64,000 bases of DNA, from positions 1 through 64,000 of the forward strand of contig NZ_QLKQ01000001.1 in the NCBI RefSeq assembly GCF_003349955.1, read 5' to 3'. Under the pieces are notes generated by a model. The model did not search any database. It was not told the origin of the DNA and saw only the letters and a list, made by a program, of their open reading frames with translations. Position 1 is the first letter of the stretch. The number at the start of each line of letters is the position of its first letter. Position numbers and translations under genes: made by a program. Positions 24,417-33,076 of the stretch are shown here, piece after piece. This DNA is from Azospirillum brasilense (GTDB lineage Bacteria; Pseudomonadota; Alphaproteobacteria; Azospirillales; Azospirillaceae).

Positions 24417-24980
24417 ATGCTCGGTGTGACCTCCCTCGTCCTCGCCGTCAGCCTTTCCATGGACAGCTTCGCCGCGGCGCTTGGTCGCGGTGCCGTTCAG
24501 AAGCGTCCCGGCCTGTCCGAGGCGTTGCGGGTCGGTTTCGCCTTCGGCCTCTGCCAGCTTTCGATGGCCTCCATCGGCTGGGCGGTGGGGTCGGCCTTCG
24601 CCGGCTTCGTCCAGGCGGTCGACCACTGGATCGCCTTCGGCCTGCTGCTGCTGATCGGCGGCTCGATGATCCGCAACGCGCTCGCCGGGGAAGAGGACGA
24701 CGAGGCCGCCGCCGCCCGCTCGGGCTGGCTGGCCCTGCTGACCGTGGCGGTGGCGACCAGCATCGACGCAAGCGCGGTGGGGGTGGGCCTCGCCATGGCG
24801 GACGTCAACATCGCGGTGACCGCCAGCCTGATCGGCGTCGTCACCTTCCTGATGGGCTTCGGCGGCGTCCTGCTGGGCCGGGCCGCCGGCCCGCTGCTGG
24901 GGCGCCGGGCGGAACTGATCGGTGGCCTCGGCCTGCTCGCCATCGGCACCAAGATCCTGGTCGAGCACACCCTTCTGTAA
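24417..24980 (+). CDS. mntP: MntP manganese efflux pump
   Basis: A 187-residue inner-membrane protein with six hydrophobic segments built as two homologous halves. The paired acidic motifs are LSMDSFAAALGRG (Asp16) and TSIDASAVGVGLA (Asp117), matching the aspartates of E. coli MntP. It exports Mn2+ and protects against manganese excess. The ATG at 24417 follows GGAG by 9 nt; the longer in-frame ORF would run back through the riboswitch and is rejected. Control by the Mn2+ riboswitch is expected. Confidence 0.95.
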   Translation: MLGVTSLVLAVSLSMDSFAAALGRGAVQKRPGLSEALRVGFAFGLCQLSMASIGWAVGSAFAGFVQAVDHWIAFGLLLLIGGSMIRNALAGEEDDEAAAARSGWLALLTVAVATSIDASAVGVGLAMADVNIAVTASLIGVVTFLMGFGGVLLGRAAGPLLGRRAELIGGLGLLAIGTKILVEHTLL

Positions 24981-25007
24981 CGCCCGCCCCGTCAGCGGCC
25001 GCCGTCC

Positions 25008-25460
25008 TCAGGCAGCGACCGCGTGGATGGTGTGGCCGGCGGCGACGGCGGCCACCGTCTGGGCGAGCAGGCCCGGACGCTCCTGAACCCGATCGCAGAC
25101 CGCACTGAAGTCGATGGACAGCGCCCGCTCTCCACGGTCGCTCAGTTCGCCGCAACGCCGCCCGGCGTGCTCCAGGGTCGCCACGGCGGCCCGGATGACC
25201 CCGGCCCCGATCTTCAACCGGCTGGCCCGCGCGGCCTCGGCGATGCGTGGCTCGTTCTGCGCCAGCCAGTGGGACAGCCCCTGCGCGGCCAGCGCGAACT
25301 CCCGCTCCAGCGCCGCCGGGTCGCACAGCACGGCACCGTTGGGCAGATGGAGCCGGCCGTTGGCCGACGGGAGCGACAGCGCCGCCGCGATGATCGCCGA
25401 GGCCAGTTCCTGCCCGGAAAAGGGCGTCGTCACACAATCACTCATCATAAAAGCGTTCAT
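25008..25460 (-). CDS. Hypothetical helical protein
   Basis: A 150-residue protein of unknown family, largely Ala-rich helix. Visible segments are a polar N-terminus with one Cys, QGLSHWLAQNEPRIAEAARASRLKIGAG in the middle and a C-terminal HTIHAVAA. There is no membrane segment or signal. The start ATG at 25460 has GGAGA 8 nt upstream. It lies 66 bp downstream of another unknown gene on the same strand and converges on mntP. Confidence 0.55.
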   Translation of the reverse strand: MNAFMMSDCVTTPFSGQELASAIIAAALSLPSANGRLHLPNGAVLCDPAALEREFALAAQGLSHWLAQNEPRIAEAARASRLKIGAGVIRAAVATLEHAGRRCGELSDRGERALSIDFSAVCDRVQERPGLLAQTVAAVAAGHTIHAVAA

Positions 25461-25506
25461 CGGTTCGGTCTCCAGCAGGACCCGGCGCCCAGTCAGGGGG
25501 CGGAAA

Positions 25507-25540
25507 ATGTCAGGGCACGGACAATGTCAGGGCACGGACA
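25507..25540. repeat. 17-bp tandem duplication at a gene end
   Basis: ATGTCAGGGCACGGACA occurs twice head to tail. The stop codon of the minus-strand gene 25527-25865 lies in the right-hand copy. A similar 14-bp tandem (TTCAGGGGCACGA/G) is found at 26864-26890. Confidence 0.9.
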
Positions 25541-25865
25541 ATTGCGCGCGGGCCATGCCGCCGTGCAGCGTGTCGAAGCAGACCACGCACTCCGGCGAGT
25601 CGGCGATGTAGGCCAGGACGTCCGCGTAGGGGCCGTCGATGTGGATGAGTTCCGCCCCACGATCCTCCGCCGCGCCGCGGCTGTGGGTGATCGTCAGCAT
25701 GTCCATGCGCGGACCGCGCCCGCCGGTGGTCGCCGCCAGCACCGTCGCCCGTTGCCGATGATCGGGCCGCAGGGCGACCACGACGCCGGCGGGAGCGGCA
25801 TCGTCGACACCGCGGACGGCGTTCGGGCGGCTTCCGGGACGGACGGCGGAAAGGGTCTTGACCAT
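25527..25865 (-). CDS. Hypothetical protein
   Basis: A 112-residue protein starting at ATG with GAGGTGA upstream. It has a basic N-terminus (KTLSAVRPGSRPNAVRG), a central MDMLTITHSRGAAEDRGAEL and a C-terminal segment IDGPYADVLAYIADSPECVVCFDTLHGG with a C-x2-C pair. There is no family I can name and no signal or TM. The 3' end lies in a 17-bp duplication. It probably forms a two-gene unit with the downstream hypothetical. Confidence 0.5.
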   Translation of the reverse strand: MVKTLSAVRPGSRPNAVRGVDDAAPAGVVVALRPDHRQRATVLAATTGGRGPRMDMLTITHSRGAAEDRGAELIHIDGPYADVLAYIADSPECVVCFDTLHGGMARAQLSVP

Positions 25866-26145
25866 GGCTCACCTCAAGGGCTCGGGCTGGCGGATACGGA
25901 CGGACTGGCTTGGCGGAAGGGGCGGACAATCGCCCCGCCTCACTGTTGGTATACCGTATCCCAGAACAATCTTAGCTTCAAGGGCGATTTCGCGAAATTT
26001 TCATCCCGCTCCGCAGCAAGACACCCTTTGACCCCAGAGGCCGGGCGGCTTTTCCGCAGGGAGGAAAAGCGCAGCCTCCGCGCTGGACAGGCGGGCACGG
26101 GCGTGCTCAGAGGATAGGGTCGGTCACTGTCACGGGAATCGGTCC
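25866..26145. other. Divergent intergenic region
   Basis: 280 bp between divergent genes. AT-richer at 25940-26010, with a small palindrome GGTATACC (25948-25955) that could be part of an operator. No gene or terminator recognised. Confidence 0.35.
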
Positions 26146-26835
26146 ATGGACCCGGTCGCCACTTCCGTCATCCTCGTCCACGGCGCTTTCGCGGACGGCT
26201 CCGCCTGGAGCCGCGTGATCCCCCTGCTCCAGGCCCAGGGGCTGGAAGCGATCGCCGTGCAGAATCCGCTGACCTCGCTGGACGAGGACGTCGCCCATGT
26301 CCAGCGCGCCATCGACCGCGCCAAGGGGCCGGTGGTGCTGGTCGGTCATTCCTGGGGCGGGGCGGTGATCACGCAGATCGGGACTCAGGACAAGGTGAAG
26401 GCGCTGGTCTATGTGGCGGCCTTCGCGCCGGGGGTCGGCCAGTCGCCGAACGACACACTCAAGTCCTTCCCGCCCTCGCCCGGCCTGTCCAGCGTGTCGA
26501 TGGACCGCGCCGGCTATCTGCATCTGTCGGCGGAGAGCCTGGCGGCGAACTTCGCCCAGGATGTGCCGGCGGCGGAGGCGGCGCTGCTGGCCGCGACGCA
26601 GGGGCCGGTCCATGCCGGCTGTTTCCGCACGCGGGTGACCGCCGCAGCGTGGGAACACAAGCCGTCCTGGTACATCGTCGCCAGCGAGGACCGGATGCTT
26701 CCCCCGGCCTTCCTGCGGGCGACCGCCGAACGCATCGGCGCGCGGACGGTGGAGGTCGCGGCCAGCCACATCCCGCACGCCTCCCGGCCCGACGCGGTGG
26801 CGGCGGTGATCATCGAGGCGGCGGGCGCCCGCTGA
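26146..26835 (+). CDS. Alpha/beta hydrolase
   Basis: A 229-residue alpha/beta-hydrolase. The oxyanion region is VILVHGAFADGSAW and the nucleophile elbow GHSWGG (Ser69). Asp182 (ASEDRML) and His208 (ASHIPH) complete a plausible triad. It resembles the small esterase-like hydrolases often annotated as salicylate-esterase/EstC-like; the substrate is unknown. No signal peptide is present, so it is cytoplasmic. The SD is weak. It stands alone, convergent with a 64-residue hypothetical. Confidence 0.9.
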   Translation: MDPVATSVILVHGAFADGSAWSRVIPLLQAQGLEAIAVQNPLTSLDEDVAHVQRAIDRAKGPVVLVGHSWGGAVITQIGTQDKVKALVYVAAFAPGVGQSPNDTLKSFPPSPGLSSVSMDRAGYLHLSAESLAANFAQDVPAAEAALLAATQGPVHAGCFRTRVTAAAWEHKPSWYIVASEDRMLPPAFLRATAERIGARTVEVAASHIPHASRPDAVAAVIIEAAGAR

Positions 26836-26900
26836 CGGGCACCCAACCGCTCCCGGTCACGGCTTCAGGGGCACGATTTCAGGGGCACGGTGTCACGGCA

Positions 26901-27095
26901 TCATCCGGCGGCGCAGCAGCAGGCGGGCTCCGGATCGGACTCGTCGTCGTTCGCGGCGACGCAGCCGTGCGCCGTACCCAGCAGCCGGTGGAGATAGTCG
27001 TTCCACAGCGACCCGCAGGCCGGGGCCGGCGGAGGAACGAACGGCGTCGGCGATAGGTCCAGCGGAGGCGGTTCCGCGTGCCGGTCGAAGGTCAT
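26901..27095 (-). CDS. Small Pro-rich protein with Cys-cluster tail
   Basis: A 64-residue protein starting at ATG with a strong GGAGGAGA SD. It has a Pro-rich first half (PPPLDLSPTPFVPPPAPACG), a helical YLHRLLGTAHGC and a C-terminal ACCCAAG. The five Cys and acidic stretch (NDDESDPEP) could bind metal. No family is recognised. It is divergent from the DUF533 gene. A longer ORF upstream of this start lacks coding character. Confidence 0.55.
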   Translation of the reverse strand: MTFDRHAEPPPLDLSPTPFVPPPAPACGSLWNDYLHRLLGTAHGCVAANDDESDPEPACCCAAG

Positions 27096-27363
27096 GGGCG
27101 TCTCCTCCAAAATGCCACCCGCCGACCGGCGGGCGTCGGCGCTTGCTGCGCTCTGATGCGCGCCACGATAGCGGAAGTCAGTGTCCTGCACAGCCTGTTC
27201 GAAAGCCACCCCACCTCCGGCATAGAGGTCGTCATAGAAGAGGGATCGGCTGGTCAGGCCCATCATTGGCACCGACAGCTGTGCCGTGACGCCAATCCCT
27301 TTCGTCTGTTGATGGGGCGCGAAGCTGCATCGACACGGACACTGAACAGGAGAGAGGCGCGTC

Positions 27364-28170
27364 ATGGCGAATCTTCAGAACATCCTCGGCACCCTTCTGG
27401 CGACCGGCATGGGAGGGCACAGCCGCCGGAGCCCGCAGGATCTGGGGTCGATCCTGACCCGGTCAGGAATGGGCGGCGGGCCGGCGATGCATGCCCGAAG
27501 CGGCATGGGCGTCGGCCCCATGGCCGGGCTGGGCGCGCTGGCCTACCTCGCCTACCGCGCCTATCAGGAGCGTCAGCAGAACATGCCGTCGTCCGGGCAG
27601 GCGCCGGCCCCCTCCGGGCAGCCGGGGACCAGCCCGTGGGGGTCCCCGCCGTCCGGTTCGGGCAACACGCCGGGGGGTATCCTCGGCGGCATTCTCGGCG
27701 GGGCCGGCGCTTCCGGCGGTGGATCGCTGGGCGAACGGCTGTCCCAGGTCTTCCAGCAGCGCACCGCTCCCCCGCCTGACGCCACCCCTCCGGCGGCCGG
27801 CGAAGGCGCCTTTCCGGAACTCGCCATGGAGGACCAGCACGCCCTGCTGCTGATCCGCGCCATGATCGCCGCCGCCAACGCCGACGGCGAGATTTCGGCG
27901 GCCGAGCGCCAGCGCGTCATGGCCGCCCTGGACGAGGCCGGCGGCGGCCCGGAGGAGCGGCGAATCGTGGAGCAGGAGCTGTCCCAGCCTCAGTCGCTCG
28001 ACTCGCTGGTTCGCTCCGTCACCGATCCGGACATGGCGGAGCAGGTCTATCTCGCCTCGCTGATGGCGGTGGACCGCGAGCATGAGGCGGAGCGCGCCTA
28101 TCTCACCTACCTCGCCACCCGCCTGAAGATCGCCCCGCAACGCGCCGAGCAACTCAACCAGGCGGCGTGA
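27364..28170 (+). CDS. DUF533 (YebE-like) TerB-fold protein
   Basis: A 268-residue protein. The N-terminal half is Gly/Pro rich with a short hydrophobic patch (MAGLGALAYLAYRAYQ). The C-terminal half (about 155-265) is the DUF533/TerB-like helical domain (LLLIRAMIAAANADGEISAAERQRV). The family includes E. coli YebE, an inner-membrane-associated protein of unknown function induced by envelope stress. The ATG follows GGAGAGAGG. A perfect hairpin follows the stop. Confidence 0.85.
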   Translation: MANLQNILGTLLATGMGGHSRRSPQDLGSILTRSGMGGGPAMHARSGMGVGPMAGLGALAYLAYRAYQERQQNMPSSGQAPAPSGQPGTSPWGSPPSGSGNTPGGILGGILGGAGASGGGSLGERLSQVFQQRTAPPPDATPPAAGEGAFPELAMEDQHALLLIRAMIAAANADGEISAAERQRVMAALDEAGGGPEERRIVEQELSQPQSLDSLVRSVTDPDMAEQVYLASLMAVDREHEAERAYLTYLATRLKIAPQRAEQLNQAA

Positions 28171-28189
28171 CCGCTCCAACCCCCAAAAC

Positions 28190-28215
28190 CCCCTCCCGTC
28201 ACCGTGCGGGAGGGG
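28190..28215 (+). terminator. Hairpin after the DUF533 gene
   Basis: A perfect 9-bp stem CCCCTCCCG / CGGGAGGGG with an 8-nt loop, 20 bp after the stop, followed by CCTTCC. Likely terminator, without a strong T-run. Confidence 0.5.
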
Positions 28216-28299
28216 CCTTCCATCGACCACACGCTCTTGACCGCACGGCCACACTCGGCGCAGGGTCTTGGCCCACTCTCCGCCACCGGGACCAACACC

Positions 28300-28893
28300 A
28301 TGTTGCTCAATGACGCCGTCGACCGCGTGCTCCGCGATCTTGAGAGCTATGGGCGCGACAACGACGCGCGCGAGGGCGACCGCGCCCGCAAGATGCTGAA
28401 TCTGGAGCGCGAGACGGCGGAACTGCTCCACATCCTGGTGCGCAGCGGGCGGCGGCGCCGGGTGCTGGAGATCGGCACCTCCAACGGCGTCAGCACCCTG
28501 TGGCTTGCCGCGGCGTTGCAGGCCATCGGCGCCACCGAGCCGCTGACCAGCATCGAGCGCGATCCGGGCAAGAGCGCGCAGGCCGCCACCAACCTGGAGC
28601 GCGCCGGGCTGGCCAGCCGCGTCACCCTTCTGGTCGGCGACGCGACGGAGACAGTGGCCGGGCTGGACGGCCCCTTCGACTGCGTGTTCTTCGACGCCGA
28701 CCGCTGGAGCGCCCCGGAGCAGCTTCGCCTTCTGCTGCCGAAGCTGGAGCCGGACTGCCTGCTTCTGGCCGACAACGCCCTGTCCCACCCGCAGGAGATT
28801 GCCGGCTACATCGCGGCGGTGGAGGCCCTGCCCGGCTTCGGCTCCACCGTCTTCCCGGTGGGCAAGGGGCTGCACGTCGCCTGCCGCCCCTGA
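28300..28893 (+). CDS. Family 3-type O-methyltransferase
   Basis: A 197-residue class I SAM methyltransferase. Motif I is VLEIGTSNGVSTLWLA, the acidic motif II is SIERDPGKSAQA, and the DCVFFDADR region carries the catalytic/metal site typical of the CCoAOMT-like family, ending LLADNALSHP. Such enzymes methylate catechols or other hydroxylated small molecules. I use the ATG at 28300; 32 upstream codons overlap a terminator hairpin and are unlikely. It is convergent with the LplT-Aas fusion. Confidence 0.88.
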   Translation: MLLNDAVDRVLRDLESYGRDNDAREGDRARKMLNLERETAELLHILVRSGRRRRVLEIGTSNGVSTLWLAAALQAIGATEPLTSIERDPGKSAQAATNLERAGLASRVTLLVGDATETVAGLDGPFDCVFFDADRWSAPEQLRLLLPKLEPDCLLLADNALSHPQEIAGYIAAVEALPGFGSTVFPVGKGLHVACRP

Positions 28894-28905
28894 CCCCACC
28901 GGCCG

Positions 28906-31900
28906 TCAGGCCGTTTCGCTCGCCAGCATCGCCGCGGCCAGCCGGCTGACGGCTGGGTAGTCGGTCTTGCCGGTGCCGAGCAGGGGGATCGCCGCCACCC
29001 GCAGCACGTCGCGGGGGATGGCGATCTCCGGCGCGCCCTTGGCCTTGGCCGCCGCCGCCAGCGCGTCGCGGGTCAGGCCGGCGCCGGCGGTGACCAGCAC
29101 GATCCGCTCGCCGCGCCGGGCGTCCGGCAGGGCAATGGCGGCGTGGGTGGCGTCCGGCGCGGCCTGGAGCGCCAGTTCCTCGACCAGCCCCAGCGGGACC
29201 ATCTCGCCGGCCACCTTGGCGAAGCGCTTGACGCGCCCGACGATGCGGATGAAGCCGTCGGCGTCGATGTCCACGATGTCGCCGGTGTCGTGCCAGCCGT
29301 CCTCCGTCGGCTCGACCACGCCGGGGTTGTCGGCCCGCATGTAGCCTTTCATGACGTTCGGCCCGCGCACCCGCAGCCGCCCACCCACCGGCACGCCGGG
29401 GACCGGCAGCAGCTCCGTCTCGATGCCCGGCAGGGCCTGCCCGACCGTGCCGGGGCGGAAGCGGGCCGGCGTGTTGACGGCGATCACCGGGGAGGTCTCG
29501 GTGGTGCCGTAGCCCTCCAGCAGATGCACGCGCAGCCGTTCCGTGTAGGTGCGGCGCGTCTCCTCCTGCAACCGCTCGGCTCCGGCGAAGACCAGCCGCA
29601 GCGAGCGGAAGTCGTAGGGGTCGGCCGCCCGCGCCCAGGCGTTCAGGAAGAAGTCCGTGCCGAACAGCACCGTGGCGTTGGTCTGGTAGACCAGCTCCGG
29701 GATCAGCCGGACGTGGCGCGGGTTGGGGTAGAGCACCGTCTTCACCCCGTTCAGGATCGGCAGCAGCATCCCGCCGAGCAGCCCGAAGGAGTGGAAGACC
29801 GGCAGGCAGTTGAACACCACGTCCTGCCGCGTGAAGTCGACCACAGAGGCCACCTGCGCCATGTTGGCGAGCAGGTTGTCGTGGGTCAGCGCCACGCCCT
29901 TGGGCGGCCCCTCCGACCCCGAGGTGAAGAGGATCGCCGCCACGTCGTCCGGCTGTCCTTGCGGGGGCAGGAAGCGTTCCGGCGCCACCGAGGCGGCCAG
30001 CGCCCGCAGCTTGTCGCCGATGCCCAGCCCGCGCTTCACGTCCTCCAGATAGACGATGCTGTGCTCGGCGGCCAGCGCCTCGACCAGCGGGCCGAGCCGC
30101 CCCATCTCCACGAAGCGGGCCGACGTGACGATGCGGCGTAGCCCGGCGGCGCGGCAGGCCGCCTTCACGGCCTCCGCCCCGGCGGTGAAGTTCAGCATCG
30201 CCGCCGGCCGCCCGTAGGCCGCCAGCCCGAAGAACACCGCCGCGGTCGGCGAGGCGGTCGGCAGCAGCACGCCCACCGCCTCCCCCGGTTCCGTGCCGCG
30301 GGCCAGGATGCGGCCCAACACCAGGGAGCGCGCGGCCAGGGCGCGGTAGGACAGCGTGGTGAAGTCGCCGTCCTGCACCGCCGCCTTGCCCCAGCCGGTC
30401 TTCCGCCCGGCCTCCAGCAGGGCGAGCGCCAGCGTGTCCGGCCGCTGCCCGGCGGCGAAGACGGTCTCCGTCATGACGCGCGACAGCCAGGACTTCAACG
30501 CCGCCCGCCGCTTCTTGCCGGCCAGCCCCGTCACGTCCGGGGTGGCAACCGGCGGCATGACCGTGATGGTGATGCGCGGGAACAGGCCCAGCCGCAGCCG
30601 CCCATGCATCCGCGACAGGATGGAGCGCTGCGCCCCCTCGATGCAGACCGGGACGATGGGGCAGCCCGCCTTGTCGGCCAGCATGCCGGGGCCGCCGTTG
30701 ATCTTCATCAGCGAGCCGGTGACGGTGATCCGCCCCTCCGGGAAAATGCAGATCTTGTGGCCCTCGGCCAGGGTGCGGGCGAGCAGGCGCGTGCCCATCG
30801 GTTTGGTCGGGTCGATGGTCACATGGTCGGCCAGCGCCAGGAAGGGCTTGGCCCATGCCTGCTGCGCGATGAAGCTGTCCACCGCGAAGCGCATGCCCGG
30901 CAGGAAGGCGGCGAGCAGAGCGCCGTCCAGGAAGGACTGGTGGTTCGGCGTGACGACGGCCGCCCCCTCCAGCCGCTCCAGATGCTCGGCGCCGCGCAGT
31001 TCGACGCGGAAGGCCAGCCGGAAGAAGGCGCGGGCCAGCGCCCGCCCCAGCCCCACCGCGTCGATGGCGAGCGCCAGCACGACGGCGGCCAGCATGCTCG
31101 CCCCGCCCCAGGCGGCCACGGTCAGCGGCGTCACGCCCAGCGCCAGCATAGCCGCCGCGATGCCCGAGCCGACCACCATGAACAGCGCGTTTACCACGTT
31201 GGCCGCCGCGATCACCCGGGCACGGGCCGAGGCCGCCGCGCGGTGCTGGATCAGCGCGTAGAGCGGCACGGCGAAGGCGCCGCCCGCCGCAGCGATCAAA
31301 AACAGGTCGGCCAGCAGCGGCATCGCCCAGGGCTGGGCCAGCAGCGCCAGCGCCGACAGCGGCTCCGCCGACGGCGCGTCGGGCGTCAGGAAAGGCAGCG
31401 CCGCCCCGGCCACCGCCGCGACGAGGCCGGCCAGGGCGGCGCGGCGCGCGTCGGCGCGCGACGGCACCCGGTGCCCCAGCCCGGCATAGACCGAGCCGAC
31501 CGCCACGCCCACGGCGAAGACCGCCAGAAGCAGGGTCGCGCCCTCGCTGTCGGTGCCCAGCGTCTCCCGCGCGATGGCCGGGAACTGCGCCATGACGACG
31601 GCGCCGACACCCCAGAAGACCGAGATACCGTAGATCGCCAGCATCGACACGCGGTCCTGCGCGGTGGCGCGCAGAACGCGCAGGGTGACCGACACCGGGT
31701 TCAGCCCGACGCGCACCGTCCGGTCGGCGTTGCCCGCCCGCGGGATCAGCAGCGACGCCGCCAGCCCGCCCAGCGCCGTCGCGCCGAGCAGCCCCGGAAG
31801 CGCCAGCGGGTGGGCCAGCGCCAGCGAGCCGCCGGCGATGGTGCCCAGCAAAATCGCCACGAAGGTCCCGGCCTCCACCAGACCGTTGCCGGCGGTCAGC

Positions 31901-32316
31901 TCCTCCGGCTTCAGCAGGTCGGGCAGCAGCCCGTACTTGACCGGCCCGAAGACGGTGGAATGGGCGCCCATGCCGACCAGCGCGACGATCAGCACGCCGA
32001 GGTCGGCGCGCATGATGCCCCAGGCGGCGATCGCCATCAGGCCGATCTCCGCCACCTTCACGGCGCGGGCGATCAGCGTGCGGTCGAACCGGTCGGCCAG
32101 TTGGCCGGCGGTCGCCGAGAACAGCAGGAAGGGCACGGTGAAGGCCGCCGCGGCGAGCGTCGAGATCAGCGCGCCGTCGCCCGCCGTCCCCGCCATGCCG
32201 TAGACGGCCAGCACCGCGATGGCGCCGCGCAGCACGTTGTCGCCGAAGGCGCCGAGGAACTGGGTGACGAACAGCGGCAGGAAGCGCCGCGTCGCGAGAA
32301 GGCCGAGTTCGCCCAT
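28906..32316 (-). CDS. aas: LplT-Aas fusion: MFS, acyltransferase, acyl-ACP ligase
   Basis: An 1136-residue inner-membrane protein with three modules. Residues about 10-410 are a 12-TM major-facilitator domain like the lysophospholipid flippase LplT. About 425-600 is a PlsC acyltransferase with NHQSFLDG near 455. About 640-1130 is an AMP-forming acyl ligase with LFTSGSEGPPKG near 794. In E. coli, LplT and Aas are separate proteins that flip and re-acylate lysophospholipids; here the pathway is one polypeptide. A GGAAAGGA SD precedes the ATG, 3 bp after the TetR gene stop. Confidence 0.93.
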   Translation of the reverse strand: MGELGLLATRRFLPLFVTQFLGAFGDNVLRGAIAVLAVYGMAGTAGDGALISTLAAAAFTVPFLLFSATAGQLADRFDRTLIARAVKVAEIGLMAIAAWGIMRADLGVLIVALVGMGAHSTVFGPVKYGLLPDLLKPEELTAGNGLVEAGTFVAILLGTIAGGSLALAHPLALPGLLGATALGGLAASLLIPRAGNADRTVRVGLNPVSVTLRVLRATAQDRVSMLAIYGISVFWGVGAVVMAQFPAIARETLGTDSEGATLLLAVFAVGVAVGSVYAGLGHRVPSRADARRAALAGLVAAVAGAALPFLTPDAPSAEPLSALALLAQPWAMPLLADLFLIAAAGGAFAVPLYALIQHRAAASARARVIAAANVVNALFMVVGSGIAAAMLALGVTPLTVAAWGGASMLAAVVLALAIDAVGLGRALARAFFRLAFRVELRGAEHLERLEGAAVVTPNHQSFLDGALLAAFLPGMRFAVDSFIAQQAWAKPFLALADHVTIDPTKPMGTRLLARTLAEGHKICIFPEGRITVTGSLMKINGGPGMLADKAGCPIVPVCIEGAQRSILSRMHGRLRLGLFPRITITVMPPVATPDVTGLAGKKRRAALKSWLSRVMTETVFAAGQRPDTLALALLEAGRKTGWGKAAVQDGDFTTLSYRALAARSLVLGRILARGTEPGEAVGVLLPTASPTAAVFFGLAAYGRPAAMLNFTAGAEAVKAACRAAGLRRIVTSARFVEMGRLGPLVEALAAEHSIVYLEDVKRGLGIGDKLRALAASVAPERFLPPQGQPDDVAAILFTSGSEGPPKGVALTHDNLLANMAQVASVVDFTRQDVVFNCLPVFHSFGLLGGMLLPILNGVKTVLYPNPRHVRLIPELVYQTNATVLFGTDFFLNAWARAADPYDFRSLRLVFAGAERLQEETRRTYTERLRVHLLEGYGTTETSPVIAVNTPARFRPGTVGQALPGIETELLPVPGVPVGGRLRVRGPNVMKGYMRADNPGVVEPTEDGWHDTGDIVDIDADGFIRIVGRVKRFAKVAGEMVPLGLVEELALQAAPDATHAAIALPDARRGERIVLVTAGAGLTRDALAAAAKAKGAPEIAIPRDVLRVAAIPLLGTGKTDYPAVSRLAAAMLASETA

Positions 32317-32319
32317 GGC

Positions 32320-32901
32320 TCAGGTTTCCTTTCCGGTGGACAGGCCGCGCAGCAGCGTGTCGGCGACCGTGTCGGCCAGCGTGCCGAGCGGGGCCGTCTG
32401 CCGTCCGTAAACGTGCGACTGGATGTTGAGGACGATGGCGCCGATCACCGTGTGGGCCAGCGCCTCGCGGTCGGCGTCGACGACGCTCCCCTCCGCGATG
32501 CCGTCGCCGACGATGGCGCAGACCACGTCCACCGGCGTCTCCAATCCGTCCGGCACCAGCGGCAGCGCGTCGTGCTGCGACAGCAGGAGGAAGCGCGCGC
32601 GGTCCGGCGCCGCCTCGACCAGCCCGAAGGCCCAGGCGATGACGCGGCGCAGCCGCTGCGGCGCCGGCCCGCTCCCCGCCGCCTCGCGCAGGTCATGCGA
32701 CAGGGCGGTGTATTCGGCGGCGAACAGGGCGGCGGCGAGATCCTCCTTGCTGGCCCAATGGCGGTACAGCGCCCCCTCCGACACCCCGGCGGCGCGGGCG
32801 ATGTCCTTGATGGTAGTCGCCTTCACCCCCTTCTGGGCGAACAGCGCGATGGCGGCGTCCCGGACCTTGTTGCGTGCGTCGATGCGGGCGTCTTTGGACA
32901 T
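32320..32901 (-). CDS. TetR-family repressor
   Basis: A 193-residue regulator. The N-terminal HTH (about residues 10-55) reads RDAAIALFAQKGVKATTIKDIARAAGVSEGALYRHW, and the rest is a helical ligand domain. I start it at ATG 32901, because the upstream ATG at 32925 lies inside a TATAAT element just after a palindrome. It is 3 bp upstream of the LplT-Aas gene, so it probably represses itself and that phospholipid-repair gene in response to a fatty acid or acyl ligand (inference). Confidence 0.88.
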   Translation of the reverse strand: MSKDARIDARNKVRDAAIALFAQKGVKATTIKDIARAAGVSEGALYRHWASKEDLAAALFAAEYTALSHDLREAAGSGPAPQRLRRVIAWAFGLVEAAPDRARFLLLSQHDALPLVPDGLETPVDVVCAIVGDGIAEGSVVDADREALAHTVIGAIVLNIQSHVYGRQTAPLGTLADTVADTLLRGLSTGKET

Positions 32902-32923
32902 GGCGTTCCCGTTCGTGGCGTTC

Positions 32924-32943
32924 ATTATAAGTGAACGTTCACT
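32924..32943 (-). promoter_or_regulatory. TetR operator overlapping a promoter -10
   Basis: A 14-bp perfect palindrome AGTGAACGTTCACT (32930-32943) lies directly upstream of TATAAT (minus strand, 32929-32924). A dimeric TetR protein bound here would block polymerase. Just ahead of the TetR gene, it is the likely autoregulatory site. Confidence 0.7.
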
Positions 32944-33076
32944 CACACTCTGCACGGAAGCGGGCCGCGCTGCAAGGGTGATGTGACGGCACCGCATCGC
33001 CGTGCGCTTTGCACGGCGAGGGTTTTTTTGGGCAAGATCATTCGCACACACTCTTCAAACACAGGGAAACAGGGAC

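Noticed and set aside
32320..33051. Longer TetR start at 33051 or at ATG 32925
   Set aside because: The palindrome and TATAAT lie within the extension, which would put the promoter inside the coding sequence.
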